Positions 26,847 through 35,240 of a DNA stretch of 64,000 nt are shown here, one piece after another (within the stretch, counting starts at the first letter, position 1; the number at the start of each line of letters is the position of its first letter). The notes beneath the pieces are model-generated. The model was given only the letters and a program-made list of their open reading frames with translations, ran no database searches and had not been told where the DNA came from. A program made the translations under genes and the position numbers. Location: assembly GCA_026003895.1 (NCBI GenBank), contig BPIC01000003.1, positions 239,148 to 303,147 of the forward strand. Reading direction: 5' to 3'. Source of the stretch: Dehalococcoidia bacterium. Its GTDB lineage: Bacteria > Chloroflexota > Dehalococcoidia > SpSt-223.

Positions 26847-29036
26847 ATGCCGAATGAAAAGGCGGCCACCAACTCGGAGCCACTTCGCCTCGACCCCCTC
26901 GACCGTGAGCTGCCACCAGAGCGCGCCGCCGAGATCCTCGAGGAGTATGAGACCGAATCGCCCACCCGGAAGCTTGCCGGCTGGCCCGCCCGGATCGTCA
27001 GCGTGCTCGCAATCGCCCTCTCGTCCTATGCGCTCTCCTGGGTGATCGCGATCATCCCGGCCCAGATCTACCGGCCGAGCTTCCTCGCTGTCAGCCTCGT
27101 CCTCGCCTTTCTGCTCTATCCCTTTTCGGTCGCCCGCACGCGCCGCGGCTGGATCCTCGACTGGGTGACCGCCGCCATTCCCGTCGCTGCGCTCGGCATC
27201 ATGTTCACGCAATACGTCCTTGCCCGCCCCCAGCTCGACCTGCTGAGCGCCGGGCCGGCCCTGCTTGTCCCGCTCGCGGTCGTTCTCGCCTTCGCCGCTG
27301 CGCTGATCGTCCGGCCAGCGCGCGACCGTCTCACGCTGATGGACGTCACCTTCGCCGTCGCCGCCGTGGTGACCCTCGCCTGGCCGATCGCGACCCTCGA
27401 GCAGTTCGTCCAGCGTGCCGCGCGGCCGACGATCACCGACCTCGTGCTCGGCACCGTGATGATCTTCCTCGTGCTTGAAGCAACGCGCCGGTCGGTTGGT
27501 TGGATTCTCCCCGCGACGGCTGTCGCCTTTCTTCTCTACGGCTTCTGGGGGCCGTGGCTCGATCTCGTCGGGCTGTCAATCATCGCCCACCGGGGCTACG
27601 AGCTGAACCGGCAGATCGGGACGATGTACATGACCCTCGAGGGGATCTTCGGCGTCCCGCTCGACGTGGCAGCAACCTACATCATCCTGTTCACCATCTA
27701 TGGGGCGGTGCTTGAGCTCTCGGGCGCCGGCAAGTTCTTCATCGATTGGGCGCTCGCCGCAATGGGGCGATCGGGCAGCGGGGCCGGCCCCGGCCGGACC
27801 GTGACCGTCGCCGGATTTCTGCTCGGCACGGTCTCGGGAAGCGGGGTAGCAACGACGGTAACGCTCGGTTCACTCGCCTGGCCACTCCTCCGGCGCGCCA
27901 ATTACGGGCCAAACACCGCCGGCGCAATGCTCGCCGCCAGCGGCATCGGCGCCATCCTTTCGCCACCGACGCTCGGCGCGGCTGCTTTCCTGATCGCCGA
28001 GTTTCTCAAGATCTCCTATCTCCAAGTTCTCATCATGGCGACCATTCCGACGCTGCTCTATTACCTGTCGATCTTCCTCATGATCGAGGCCGACTCGCGG
28101 CGGGCCGGCGCTCGACCGGTGAGCATTGTCGCGCCGGCGCTCCTTCCCCTCACCCTGCGCTCTGGCTACCACTTTACGTCGCTGTTCGCGATCGCGATCC
28201 TGATGGCGCTCGGAATGACGCCGTTCTACGCGGTGTTCTGGGCGATCCTGCTCGCGATTGCGCTCAGCTTCCTCCAACGGGAGACCGCGCTCTGGCCGCC
28301 ACGGCTGCTCCAAGCGCTGGACATCGGCGGGCGCGGCGTCGTCTCGGTGGCGGCAACGACCGCAGCCGCCGGGATCATCGTCGGCATCGTCACGCTCACG
28401 GGGCTTGGGCTCAAAACTGCCGGCCTGATCGTGACGCTGGCGGGAGGAAATCTGTTCTTCACGGTCCTGTTCGCAGCGATTGCCGTCTGGGTGCTCGGCC
28501 TCGCCGTACCAGTGACGGCGTCCTACATCATCGCCGCCGTCATGATCGCGCCCGCGCTCATTCAGGTTGGCGTGCCGGACGTCGCCGCCCACATGTTTAT
28601 CTTCTACTACGCCGTGCTCTCCGAGGTGAGCCCCCCAACAGCGCTTGCTCCCTTTGCAGCAGCAGCGCTCACCGGCGGCAACCCGTTTCGGACGATGATG
28701 CTGACGTGGAAATACACCTTGCCAGCGTTCCTCGTGCCCTTTGTCTTCTGTCTCAGCCCAGAAGGACTCGGTGTGCTGCTGCAAGCGCCGCTGCGCGACG
28801 TGGTATGGACGACATCGACGGCAGCGGTCGGCGTGGTGGCGCTGGCACTTGGCTTCGGCGGCTGGCTGTGGGGGCCGGCCGGGCTGGCCGAGCGTGCCGT
28901 CGCGGTCGCCAGCGGGCTGCTCTTGTTCTACGCCAGCCCCGCTACCGACGCGGTCGGGCTGGCATTGTTTGCATTGCTGCTGCTTTGGGGGTGGTATCGC
29001 CGCCGCCAGGCCGCCGCGCGGCCAGCAACGCCCTGA
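26847..29036 (+). CDS. TRAP transporter permease, fused 4TM/12TM subunits
   Basis: The 729-residue protein joins the small and large membrane subunits of a TRAP transporter, the form used with TAXI-type solute receptors for Na+- or H+-driven import of organic acids. It has many membrane segments, the conserved GTVSGSGVATTVTLGSLAWPL and SGIGAILSPPTLGAAAF loops, and ALSEVSPPTALA-like sequence near VLSEVSPPTALAPF. ATG at 26847 is chosen behind GCAGGAG; an in-frame upstream ATG at 26742 gives an unlikely extension. No receptor gene is next to it in this window, so the substrate is unknown. Confidence 0.9.
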   Translation: MPNEKAATNSEPLRLDPLDRELPPERAAEILEEYETESPTRKLAGWPARIVSVLAIALSSYALSWVIAIIPAQIYRPSFLAVSLVLAFLLYPFSVARTRRGWILDWVTAAIPVAALGIMFTQYVLARPQLDLLSAGPALLVPLAVVLAFAAALIVRPARDRLTLMDVTFAVAAVVTLAWPIATLEQFVQRAARPTITDLVLGTVMIFLVLEATRRSVGWILPATAVAFLLYGFWGPWLDLVGLSIIAHRGYELNRQIGTMYMTLEGIFGVPLDVAATYIILFTIYGAVLELSGAGKFFIDWALAAMGRSGSGAGPGRTVTVAGFLLGTVSGSGVATTVTLGSLAWPLLRRANYGPNTAGAMLAASGIGAILSPPTLGAAAFLIAEFLKISYLQVLIMATIPTLLYYLSIFLMIEADSRRAGARPVSIVAPALLPLTLRSGYHFTSLFAIAILMALGMTPFYAVFWAILLAIALSFLQRETALWPPRLLQALDIGGRGVVSVAATTAAAGIIVGIVTLTGLGLKTAGLIVTLAGGNLFFTVLFAAIAVWVLGLAVPVTASYIIAAVMIAPALIQVGVPDVAAHMFIFYYAVLSEVSPPTALAPFAAAALTGGNPFRTMMLTWKYTLPAFLVPFVFCLSPEGLGVLLQAPLRDVVWTTSTAAVGVVALALGFGGWLWGPAGLAERAVAVASGLLLFYASPATDAVGLALFALLLLWGWYRRRQAAARPATP

Positions 29037-29041
29037 AGGCA

Positions 29042-29081
29042 GAATCGAAAACGGCGGAGCGTTTGCTCCGCCGTTCGATTC
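29042..29081. terminator. Bidirectional terminator between convergent genes
   Basis: A 17-bp stem pairs GAATCG-AACGGCGGAGC with GCTCCGCCGTTCGATTC around loop GTTT, with a two-base AA bulge on the left arm. It is placed between the stops of the TRAP gene (29036) and the GlsB-like gene (29098). Confidence 0.75.
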
Positions 29082-29097
29082 TTGGCGCGGTTGGAGG

Positions 29098-29367
29098 TTA
29101 GAGCGCCGACGCGCGACGGCCCGTCACCAAGTTCAAGAGCGCGAGCAGGATCACCGCCCCGATGAAGGCGACTATCACGCTCCCCATGAACCCGAGGGCG
29201 CTGCCCGGGAAGAAGATCCCAAACAAGAAGCCGCCAATCAGAGCGCCGATGATGCCGACGATGATGTTGCCGATGATGCCGAACCCGGCGCCTCGGACCA
29301 CCATCCCAGCAAGCCAGCCAGCGATCAAACCGACCAGAAGCCAGAGAACAATGCTCATGAGATCCAT
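29098..29367 (-). CDS. GlsB/YeaQ/YmgE family membrane protein
   Basis: The 89-residue protein is almost entirely three glycine-rich membrane segments (VLWLLVGLIAGWLAGMVVRG, GFGIIGNIIVGIIGALIGGF and VIVAFIGAVILLALLNLV). This is the transglycosylase-associated small protein family, often induced by stress. The biochemical role is not established. A good GAGGA motif precedes the ATG. Confidence 0.9.
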   Translation of the reverse strand: MDLMSIVLWLLVGLIAGWLAGMVVRGAGFGIIGNIIVGIIGALIGGFLFGIFFPGSALGFMGSVIVAFIGAVILLALLNLVTGRRASAL

Positions 29368-29611
29368 GTCTTCCTCCTCGAAGACCGTTCTTCGAGCGAA
29401 ACCATCCTCGGTCCGCTCACCTCACTGGCGCTGTCGCGACGGGGCGGCTGACGCCGCCTTCTCGATTGTTTCTCGATCTCACCTCAATCCACAGGCCTGT
29501 CAAATCAATTATACGGCATATCGCATCTCGAAGGCAGGGCGCGCTGGGCTCGCCGGTCTTCCGACGGGCGGCCGAGCGCCGCGACGCCACCGTTTTCCGC
29601 CTGCGCGGCTG

Positions 29612-29966
29612 TGATTGCTTAACGCGCTGGGCGGTCTCTTCCTCGTGCAGCACCTGTTGCCGAAGACGCGTTACCCTCGGCGCCGACCGATCGCCTCGGC
29701 TTTCTGAATCACGCCACGAACGAGGCGACCTCCTCCTCATTGACCTTGCTGATCGCGCCGAGAACCGCCACATCGAGCAGATCCGGCCCACCGGCGGACC
29801 GCTGCATCACCTTCTGGCTCTCGGTTACCAACCCTTGAGCAGTATCACCATTTTGCCGCTTCGGCCGGTGTCCGAGCACCTCGTAGGAGTCCTTCAGCCT
29901 GTCGATCTGCTGTTCAGTCTGCTCGATATGCTCGTTGAGCATAATCTTGAGTTCAATATCGCTCAC
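29612..29966 (-). pseudogene. Decayed DUF892 (YciF-like ferritin fold) gene
   Basis: The frame 29966-29709 encodes IELKIMLNEHIEQTEQQIDRL, then GLVTESQKVM and VNEEEVASF, the middle of a DUF892 four-helix protein, but lacks the first helix. The expected final helix (LRQQVLHEEETAQRV) is in another frame at about 29668-29612, and possible N-terminal residues lie out of frame upstream of 29966. At least two frameshifts are needed to rebuild the gene. Confidence 0.55.
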
Positions 29967-30246
29967 CTACTGAAGCATTCGCTGCTCTGCGCGAAATGCT
30001 CAGCATCGTCGATGTCTCACCGATCATGCTTGAGCGTATCATCCAGCGATCTGATAGGCATCGTCCTCTCCAACGGTGCCAACGTGCGCAAGGAACTCCC
30101 CTCACGATGCATCACGGCGAAATCCTCTGACCCGGGCATGAAAAGGCCGTGAAAAGCAGGGGAGTAAGCAAGAAGGTTTTCTGAGATTTCCGCACCTGCG
30201 GAACGTCGCTGCCCTGCTTCGGCAGCGGCGCCCCGAGTGCCGCTGG

Positions 30247-31638
30247 TTAGCCAAGCAAACTGTACGGCTGTTCCAATCGGCGCTTGACAAGCTGCAGGAA
30301 CTGAGCGGCCTCCGCGCCGTAAACCACCCGGTGATCTGCCGAGATGGTCATCCGCATCCGCTCGCGTACCACAATCTCGTCGTTTACGACGACCGGCCTT
30401 TTGCGAATCGAGCCAATTGCAAGAATCGCCGCCGCCGGCTGGTCAATGATCGCCATGAACTCGTCGACGTCGTACATCCCGAGGTTCGAGATCGTGAACG
30501 TCGCACCCTGAAAGTCCTCGGGCCGCGGCTTGTTCTCGCGCACGCGCTGGAACATCGCGGCATTCTCGCGAGCGATCTGGCGCACGCCTTTGACGTCGGC
30601 TTGGTGAATCACCGGGACGACCAGTCCGCGCTCGATAGCAACGGCGATGCCAATATTGATCTCCTCGTTATAGTGGAGCCCGTCCTCCCGATAGCTCGCG
30701 TTGAGCAGGGGCATGTCGACAAGGGCGAGAGCGACCGCCTTGACGATCAAGTCGTTGTAGGAGATCTTGACATCCTCGCCGGCGGCATTCAGTCGTTGGC
30801 GGAGCTCGGTCAGCTCGCCGGTGTCCACTTCGGTCGTGACGTAGAAGTGCGGGACTTGCTGCTTGCTGAAGGTCATTCGGCGAGCGATCGTCTGCTGCAT
30901 TCGAGAGAACGGCTCGTGCCGACCCGGGCGCGTCAGGCCGCCCACCGGGGCTTCTTGAACGACTGGCTCGGCCACCGGGCGCGGCACTTCCGGCCCGGGC
31001 ACGGCGATCTGGACTGTCTGCGCGGCCATCGCCTTTTCGACGTCTTCGCGAAGAATGCGCCCACCGGGCCCGCTACCTTGGATGCGGCTGAGATCGATGC
31101 CACGCTCGGCAGCGATCCGGCGCGCCAGCGGCGATGCTTTGATCCGGCCGTCACCATCCTCCACTGCGCCGCCTGTCGTTGGGGGAGCGGGCGTCGGGAC
31201 GGGCGCGGCCGGGACGGTCCCCTGTTGACGCGTCGTGAGCTGGCCAGTCCGATCGGCCGAGGGCTGACCCGCCTTGATCTCCTCAGCGGGGGCCGGCGCA
31301 GTCTGCGGAATCGCCTCGCTCGCAGGACCGGCGCTCGTCTCGGGGGTGACAGGCTGGCTGGGCGGCGCCGACGTCGGCCGGTCGGCTGACTCCACTTCAT
31401 CAGGAGCACCGATGTAGGCGATGGGCTGGCCGATCGGCGCTTGACCGCCTTCCTCGACGACGATCTTGGTCAGGACGCCGGTATCGTAGGCCTCGAGGTC
31501 CATGTTCGCCTTGTCGGTCTCGATTTCGGCGAGCACCTCACCCTTGGTGACCTGATCGCCCGGCCGCTTATGCCACTTGAGGATTTTCCCCTCTTCCATG
31601 GTGTCGCTCAGGCGCGGCATGACGATCTCTTTGGCCAT
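30247..31638 (-). CDS. 2-oxoacid dehydrogenase E2 (dihydrolipoamide acyltransferase), probably pyruvate
   Basis: The 463-residue protein has one lipoyl domain (residues 2-80, lipoyl Lys in EIETDKANMD), a Pro/Ala-rich linker, a peripheral subunit-binding domain (ASPLARRIAAERGIDLSRI) and the catalytic domain. The active-site motif reads SADHRVVYGAE: the His is present but the usual Asp four residues later is Tyr. The same HR-VYGA form is known in cyanobacterial and plastid E2 proteins, so it marks that branch rather than a dead enzyme. It is the last gene of E1alpha-E1beta-E2; the start is ATG at 31638. No E3 gene is adjacent. Confidence 0.92.
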   Translation of the reverse strand: MAKEIVMPRLSDTMEEGKILKWHKRPGDQVTKGEVLAEIETDKANMDLEAYDTGVLTKIVVEEGGQAPIGQPIAYIGAPDEVESADRPTSAPPSQPVTPETSAGPASEAIPQTAPAPAEEIKAGQPSADRTGQLTTRQQGTVPAAPVPTPAPPTTGGAVEDGDGRIKASPLARRIAAERGIDLSRIQGSGPGGRILREDVEKAMAAQTVQIAVPGPEVPRPVAEPVVQEAPVGGLTRPGRHEPFSRMQQTIARRMTFSKQQVPHFYVTTEVDTGELTELRQRLNAAGEDVKISYNDLIVKAVALALVDMPLLNASYREDGLHYNEEINIGIAVAIERGLVVPVIHQADVKGVRQIARENAAMFQRVRENKPRPEDFQGATFTISNLGMYDVDEFMAIIDQPAAAILAIGSIRKRPVVVNDEIVVRERMRMTISADHRVVYGAEAAQFLQLVKRRLEQPYSLLG

Positions 31639-31661
31639 CGAGACCTCCGGGCAACGGGAAA

Positions 31662-32643
31662 TTAAGCGATGTGCAGAACCTGCTTCGCCTTGGCCACGAT
31701 TGTCGCTGGCGAAGGGATGGCGGCACGCTCGAGCGGCTTGCTGTAGGGCATCGGCACTTCCGCACCGGCCACCCGGCCAATCGGCGCATCAAGGTAGTCG
31801 AACGCTGCTTCCGTTACCGCCGCACAGATCTCCGCGCCAATCCCGTAGGTGCCCCAACCTTCCTCGACATAGAGCGCCCGGTTCGTCCGCTTGACCGATT
31901 TCACGAGCGTTTCCAAATCGTATGGCCGCAGGCTCCGAAGGTCGACTACCTCGGCAGAGACGCCAAGCGCCTCCAGTTCCTTCGCCGCTTCGAGCGCAAA
32001 GAGGGTCATCCGGCTATGGGCGAAGATGCTGATGTCCTTCCCCGGCCGCACGATCTGAGCCTTGCCGAATTCGGTGAGGTAGTCGCCATCCGGCACCTCA
32101 CCGCGCGTGTTGTAGAGCGCAAGATGCTCAATGAACATCACCGGGTCGCTCTGCCGGATAGCGTATTTCAGCATCCCTTTTGCGTCCGCTGGGAACGCCG
32201 GGGACACCACCTTCAGGCCGGGCACGTTGGCGTACCATACTTCGAGGCTCTGCGAGTGCTGGGCCGTGAGCTGCTGGCCGCCACCCCCCCGGCGTCCGGA
32301 TCACCATGGGCACCGGACACTGACCGCCGAACATGTAGAAGATCTTCGCTGCGTTGTTGACGATCTGATCCATCGCGACGATCGAGAAGTTGATCGTCAT
32401 CAGTTCGACGACCGGCCGCAGACCAAGCATCGCGGAGCCGATGGCGGCGCCGACAAAGCCCTCTTCGGCGATCGGGGCGTCGCGAACTCGTTTTTCGCCA
32501 AACTCAGCAAGCAGGCCCTGAGTGACCTTATAGGCGCCCTCAAAGACCCCGATATCCTCGCCGATCAGGTAGACATTCTCGTCGCGGTGCATCTCTTCGC
32601 GGAGTGCTTGGTTGAGCGCCTCGCGGTACGTGATCACGGTCAT
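31662..32643 (-). CDS. 2-oxoacid dehydrogenase E1 beta subunit, frameshifted in a G run
   Basis: Two frames together make one E1 beta of about 326 residues. The N-terminal frame (start 32643) runs from [14 protein letters not shown] through [16 protein letters not shown] to MVIRTPGG; the C-terminal frame resumes at [16 protein letters not shown] and ends at 31662. At about 32284-32290 the coding strand has seven G residues; with six the sequence would read [16 protein letters not shown], as in the family. So there is one extra G, either a homopolymer sequencing error or real inactivation. The start overlaps the E1 alpha stop by four bases (ATGA). Confidence 0.85.
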
Positions 32644-33647
32644 CGCTGTTCCGGACTCGCATAGACATAGTCGTACAACGTGCTGATGTCAGGAAATGGG
32701 CTTTTCTCGGCAAAGTCGACCGCCTCATCCACGATCTTCAGCACGTGGTCGTGCATCTGTGTGTATTCGTCAGCACTGAGCAGGCCGGCTTCGGTGAGCT
32801 TCGCCTTGAATGCCGCGATCGGGTCGCGCGCCATCCAGGCGCGCACTTCCTCTTCGGTCCGATAGCGGCCGGGGTCGGCCATCGAGTGCCCCTTGTACCG
32901 GTAGGTATCCGCCTCGAGCAGCACGGGCTCGCGCTCCTCGCGCGCCCGGCGGACCGCTTCGAGCATCGCCTTGCGCACCGCCAGCACATCCATGCCATTC
33001 ACCCGCTCGCCGACCATGTCGTAGGCGAGGGCCTTGCGATAGAGGAACTCGGCCGCAGAGTCCTTGTGCTCCGGCGATCCCATCGCATAGTGGTTGTTCA
33101 CGCAGAGCCACACAATCGGTAGCCGCCAAATTTTGGCGAGATTGAGCGATTCGTGGAAGGCTCCAATGTTTGTCGCTCCCTCGCCAAAGATGCAGAGCAC
33201 GACTTCGTCGCCGCCCTTGTAATCGATCGCCAGCCCAGCGCCGACGGCAAGCGGCAAGTGGCCGCCGACGATCCCGTAGCCACCCATGAAGCGTGTCTTG
33301 AGGTCGAACAGGTGCATCGACCCACCGCGCCCCTTTGAGGTGCCGGTGACCTTGCCGAACAACTCCGCCATGACCGCGCCAGGGTCGATGCCGCGCGCCA
33401 GCGCGTGGCCGTGCTCGCGGTAGCTGGTGAAGATGTAATCATCCGGACGGATCGCCGAAAACGCCCCCACAATGGTCGCTTCTTCGCCGATGTTCAAATG
33501 ACAATAGCCGCCGATCTTGGCTCGGGTATATTGCTCGCCCACCCGTTCTTCAAATTCGCGGATCAGCAGCATCTGAAAGAGATAGCGATGCAATTGCTCC
33601 CGGCTCTCCCCCGATCCGCTCAACAGTGTCTCTTCGGCTGCTTGCAT
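32640..33647 (-). CDS. 2-oxoacid dehydrogenase E1 alpha subunit
   Basis: With E1 beta this thiamine-diphosphate enzyme decarboxylates pyruvate or a related 2-oxoacid and acylates the E2 lipoyl group. The 335-residue protein has [23 protein letters not shown] and [19 protein letters not shown]. The TPP/Mg motif reads FGEGATN and ends in CVNN, where most family members have GDG: a conservative Asp to Glu change. The phosphorylation-loop-like [15 protein letters not shown] is present. ATG at 33647 with AAGGGG is preferred over the in-frame start at 33725, which adds non-family sequence. Confidence 0.92.
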   Translation of the reverse strand: MQAAEETLLSGSGESREQLHRYLFQMLLIREFEERVGEQYTRAKIGGYCHLNIGEEATIVGAFSAIRPDDYIFTSYREHGHALARGIDPGAVMAELFGKVTGTSKGRGGSMHLFDLKTRFMGGYGIVGGHLPLAVGAGLAIDYKGGDEVVLCIFGEGATNIGAFHESLNLAKIWRLPIVWLCVNNHYAMGSPEHKDSAAEFLYRKALAYDMVGERVNGMDVLAVRKAMLEAVRRAREEREPVLLEADTYRYKGHSMADPGRYRTEEEVRAWMARDPIAAFKAKLTEAGLLSADEYTQMHDHVLKIVDEAVDFAEKSPFPDISTLYDYVYASPEQR

Positions 33648-33797
33648 TGAATAACCCCTTGTGGTGGCGCGATCTTGCGGCGATTCTACCATGCCACATC
33701 GCTGACACGCGCTCATCTCGGCCAACCAGCGTGCGCTACAAGCCGCTATACTATTCGCCGTTCAACTAGCTCGCCGCACGATCGAAAGGGGTACTCT

Positions 33798-34868
33798 ATG
33801 ACCAGCGCCCTCGTTGGCCAGCCGGGCTTGCTCATTCCCCCAGGTCCAACTGGCTGGTGGAACAGCGCCCACGTCTCCGGGCCCAATGTCCTTCGCGAGG
33901 AGGACGGGACGTGGCGACTGTATGCCTACGGCCGCGACCCCGACTTCGACCCTCTCGTCCCGATGCTTTCTGGTCGCACCGGCCTCGCCACCTCCGCCGA
34001 TGGTCTCCATTGGGAGTGGACGCGCGGCCCGCAGTCGCTCGGTTCGGTGCTCGAACCGAGCTCCGCCCCCGATCGCTTCGACTCGGCATTCGCTGGCGTC
34101 TCCGACGTTCAAAAGATCGATGGCCTGTACTGGCTCTGGTATCAAGGCGGCGACCAGACAATCGTCGAGCGTGGGCCGATCCGGGCCCGTGGCCTCCAAA
34201 TGCGGATCGGCGCAGCGATCTCGCGCGACGGAGTGCACTTCGTCAAGCTTGACGGGCCGTTTCGTGGCGCACTCTTTGACGTCGGCGAGCCGGGCGCTTG
34301 GGACTCGCTCTTCGTCTCCCAAGGAAAGGTGCTGCGCGAGCCGGATGGGTCGTGGAAGCTGTATTACCACGCCCTCGAGGGCGGCCAAGGATCGCGTATC
34401 GGCCTTGCCGTCTCCGGCGACGGCCTGCACTGGGAACGCGTCGGCAAAATCCTCGGCCCCGGGGAGGCAGGTGATTTCGACGAGCGCGGCGTCAGCAGCC
34501 GCTGCATCCTCAAAATCGACGGCCACTACGTCATGTTCTACGAGGGCAGCAACCGCGACACCTATTACGGCATCGGTCTCGCAACGTCGCCCGATGGCAT
34601 CCACTGGACGAAAGAGCGGGGCGATGAGCCGGGCGGCGCGATCTTTCGCCACGCCCCGCGGGGCTCCGGCCGCTGGGATTCGCGGGCGGTCGGCACGCCA
34701 TGCGTCGTCGCGGACGGCCAAGGCGGCTACCGGATGTACTACGTCGGGGCGCACGAGGTCGAGCACCGCGACCCCTCCAAGGGCGACACCTCGTCGCTCC
34801 ACGCCATCGGCCTCGCCGTCAGCGATGGCGCGAACATCCGGCGCTGGCGACGCTGGAACGAGGAGTAG
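33798..34868 (+). CDS. Five-bladed propeller glycosidase-like protein (GH43/GH32/GH130 superfold)
   Basis: The 356-residue protein consists of repeated blades of the form GTWRLYAYGRD, GLATSADGLHWEW, GSWKLYYHALEG, GLAVSGDGLHWERV, HYVMFYEGSN and GLATSPDGIHWTK. This is the beta-fructosidase/arabinosidase superfold, and the short blades recall glycoside phosphorylase-like or uncharacterised intracellular members. No signal peptide is seen. ATG at 33798 behind AAAGGGG is chosen; an earlier in-frame ATG at 33675 lies in the divergent promoter region. The substrate cannot be told. Confidence 0.75.
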   Translation: MTSALVGQPGLLIPPGPTGWWNSAHVSGPNVLREEDGTWRLYAYGRDPDFDPLVPMLSGRTGLATSADGLHWEWTRGPQSLGSVLEPSSAPDRFDSAFAGVSDVQKIDGLYWLWYQGGDQTIVERGPIRARGLQMRIGAAISRDGVHFVKLDGPFRGALFDVGEPGAWDSLFVSQGKVLREPDGSWKLYYHALEGGQGSRIGLAVSGDGLHWERVGKILGPGEAGDFDERGVSSRCILKIDGHYVMFYEGSNRDTYYGIGLATSPDGIHWTKERGDEPGGAIFRHAPRGSGRWDSRAVGTPCVVADGQGGYRMYYVGAHEVEHRDPSKGDTSSLHAIGLAVSDGANIRRWRRWNEE

Positions 34869-34885
34869 CGGCCGGCCGTCAGCAC

Positions 34886-34919
34886 AGGAGAGTGCCGAGA
34901 GAAATCCCGGCGCTCTCCT
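34886..34919 (+). terminator. Hairpin after the glycosidase-like gene
   Basis: AGGAGAGTGCCG at 34886-34897 pairs with CGGCGCTCTCCT at 34908-34919 with one G-T pair and a ten-base loop. There is no U tract, so Rho-independent termination would be of the intrinsic, tail-less type. Confidence 0.45.
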
Positions 34920-35240
34920 CCTGAAGGACGGCCTGACAGCCAGCCGCGCGACCGCGTCGCGGGATGGCGCGGTCGCGAGGAATCACCGGACACGGGCAAG
35001 CTCGCGCGTCGCCCTGCGCGGAGGGAACTCCCTGATCTGCCCGAGGTTCAGTCGTCGGCGACAATCGATTCCCATGAGAGACAGCGCATGCTGCTGGTGG
35101 GGAAAAGCGCACGTTGCCGGTCGCGCCAGGAACCCTGTCTGCCCGAGACCTGTTTTCGGGCCGATGGAGCCAAGGCGAGCCTCGCCCGCGTGAGAACCTC
35201 GTGAACCAGCCCGGCGGAGTTGTGAACGATCGGTGCATGG
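34920..35240. other. Non-coding gap between convergent genes
   Basis: No gene, RNA or clear regulatory element is seen in these 321 bases. Confidence 0.5.
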
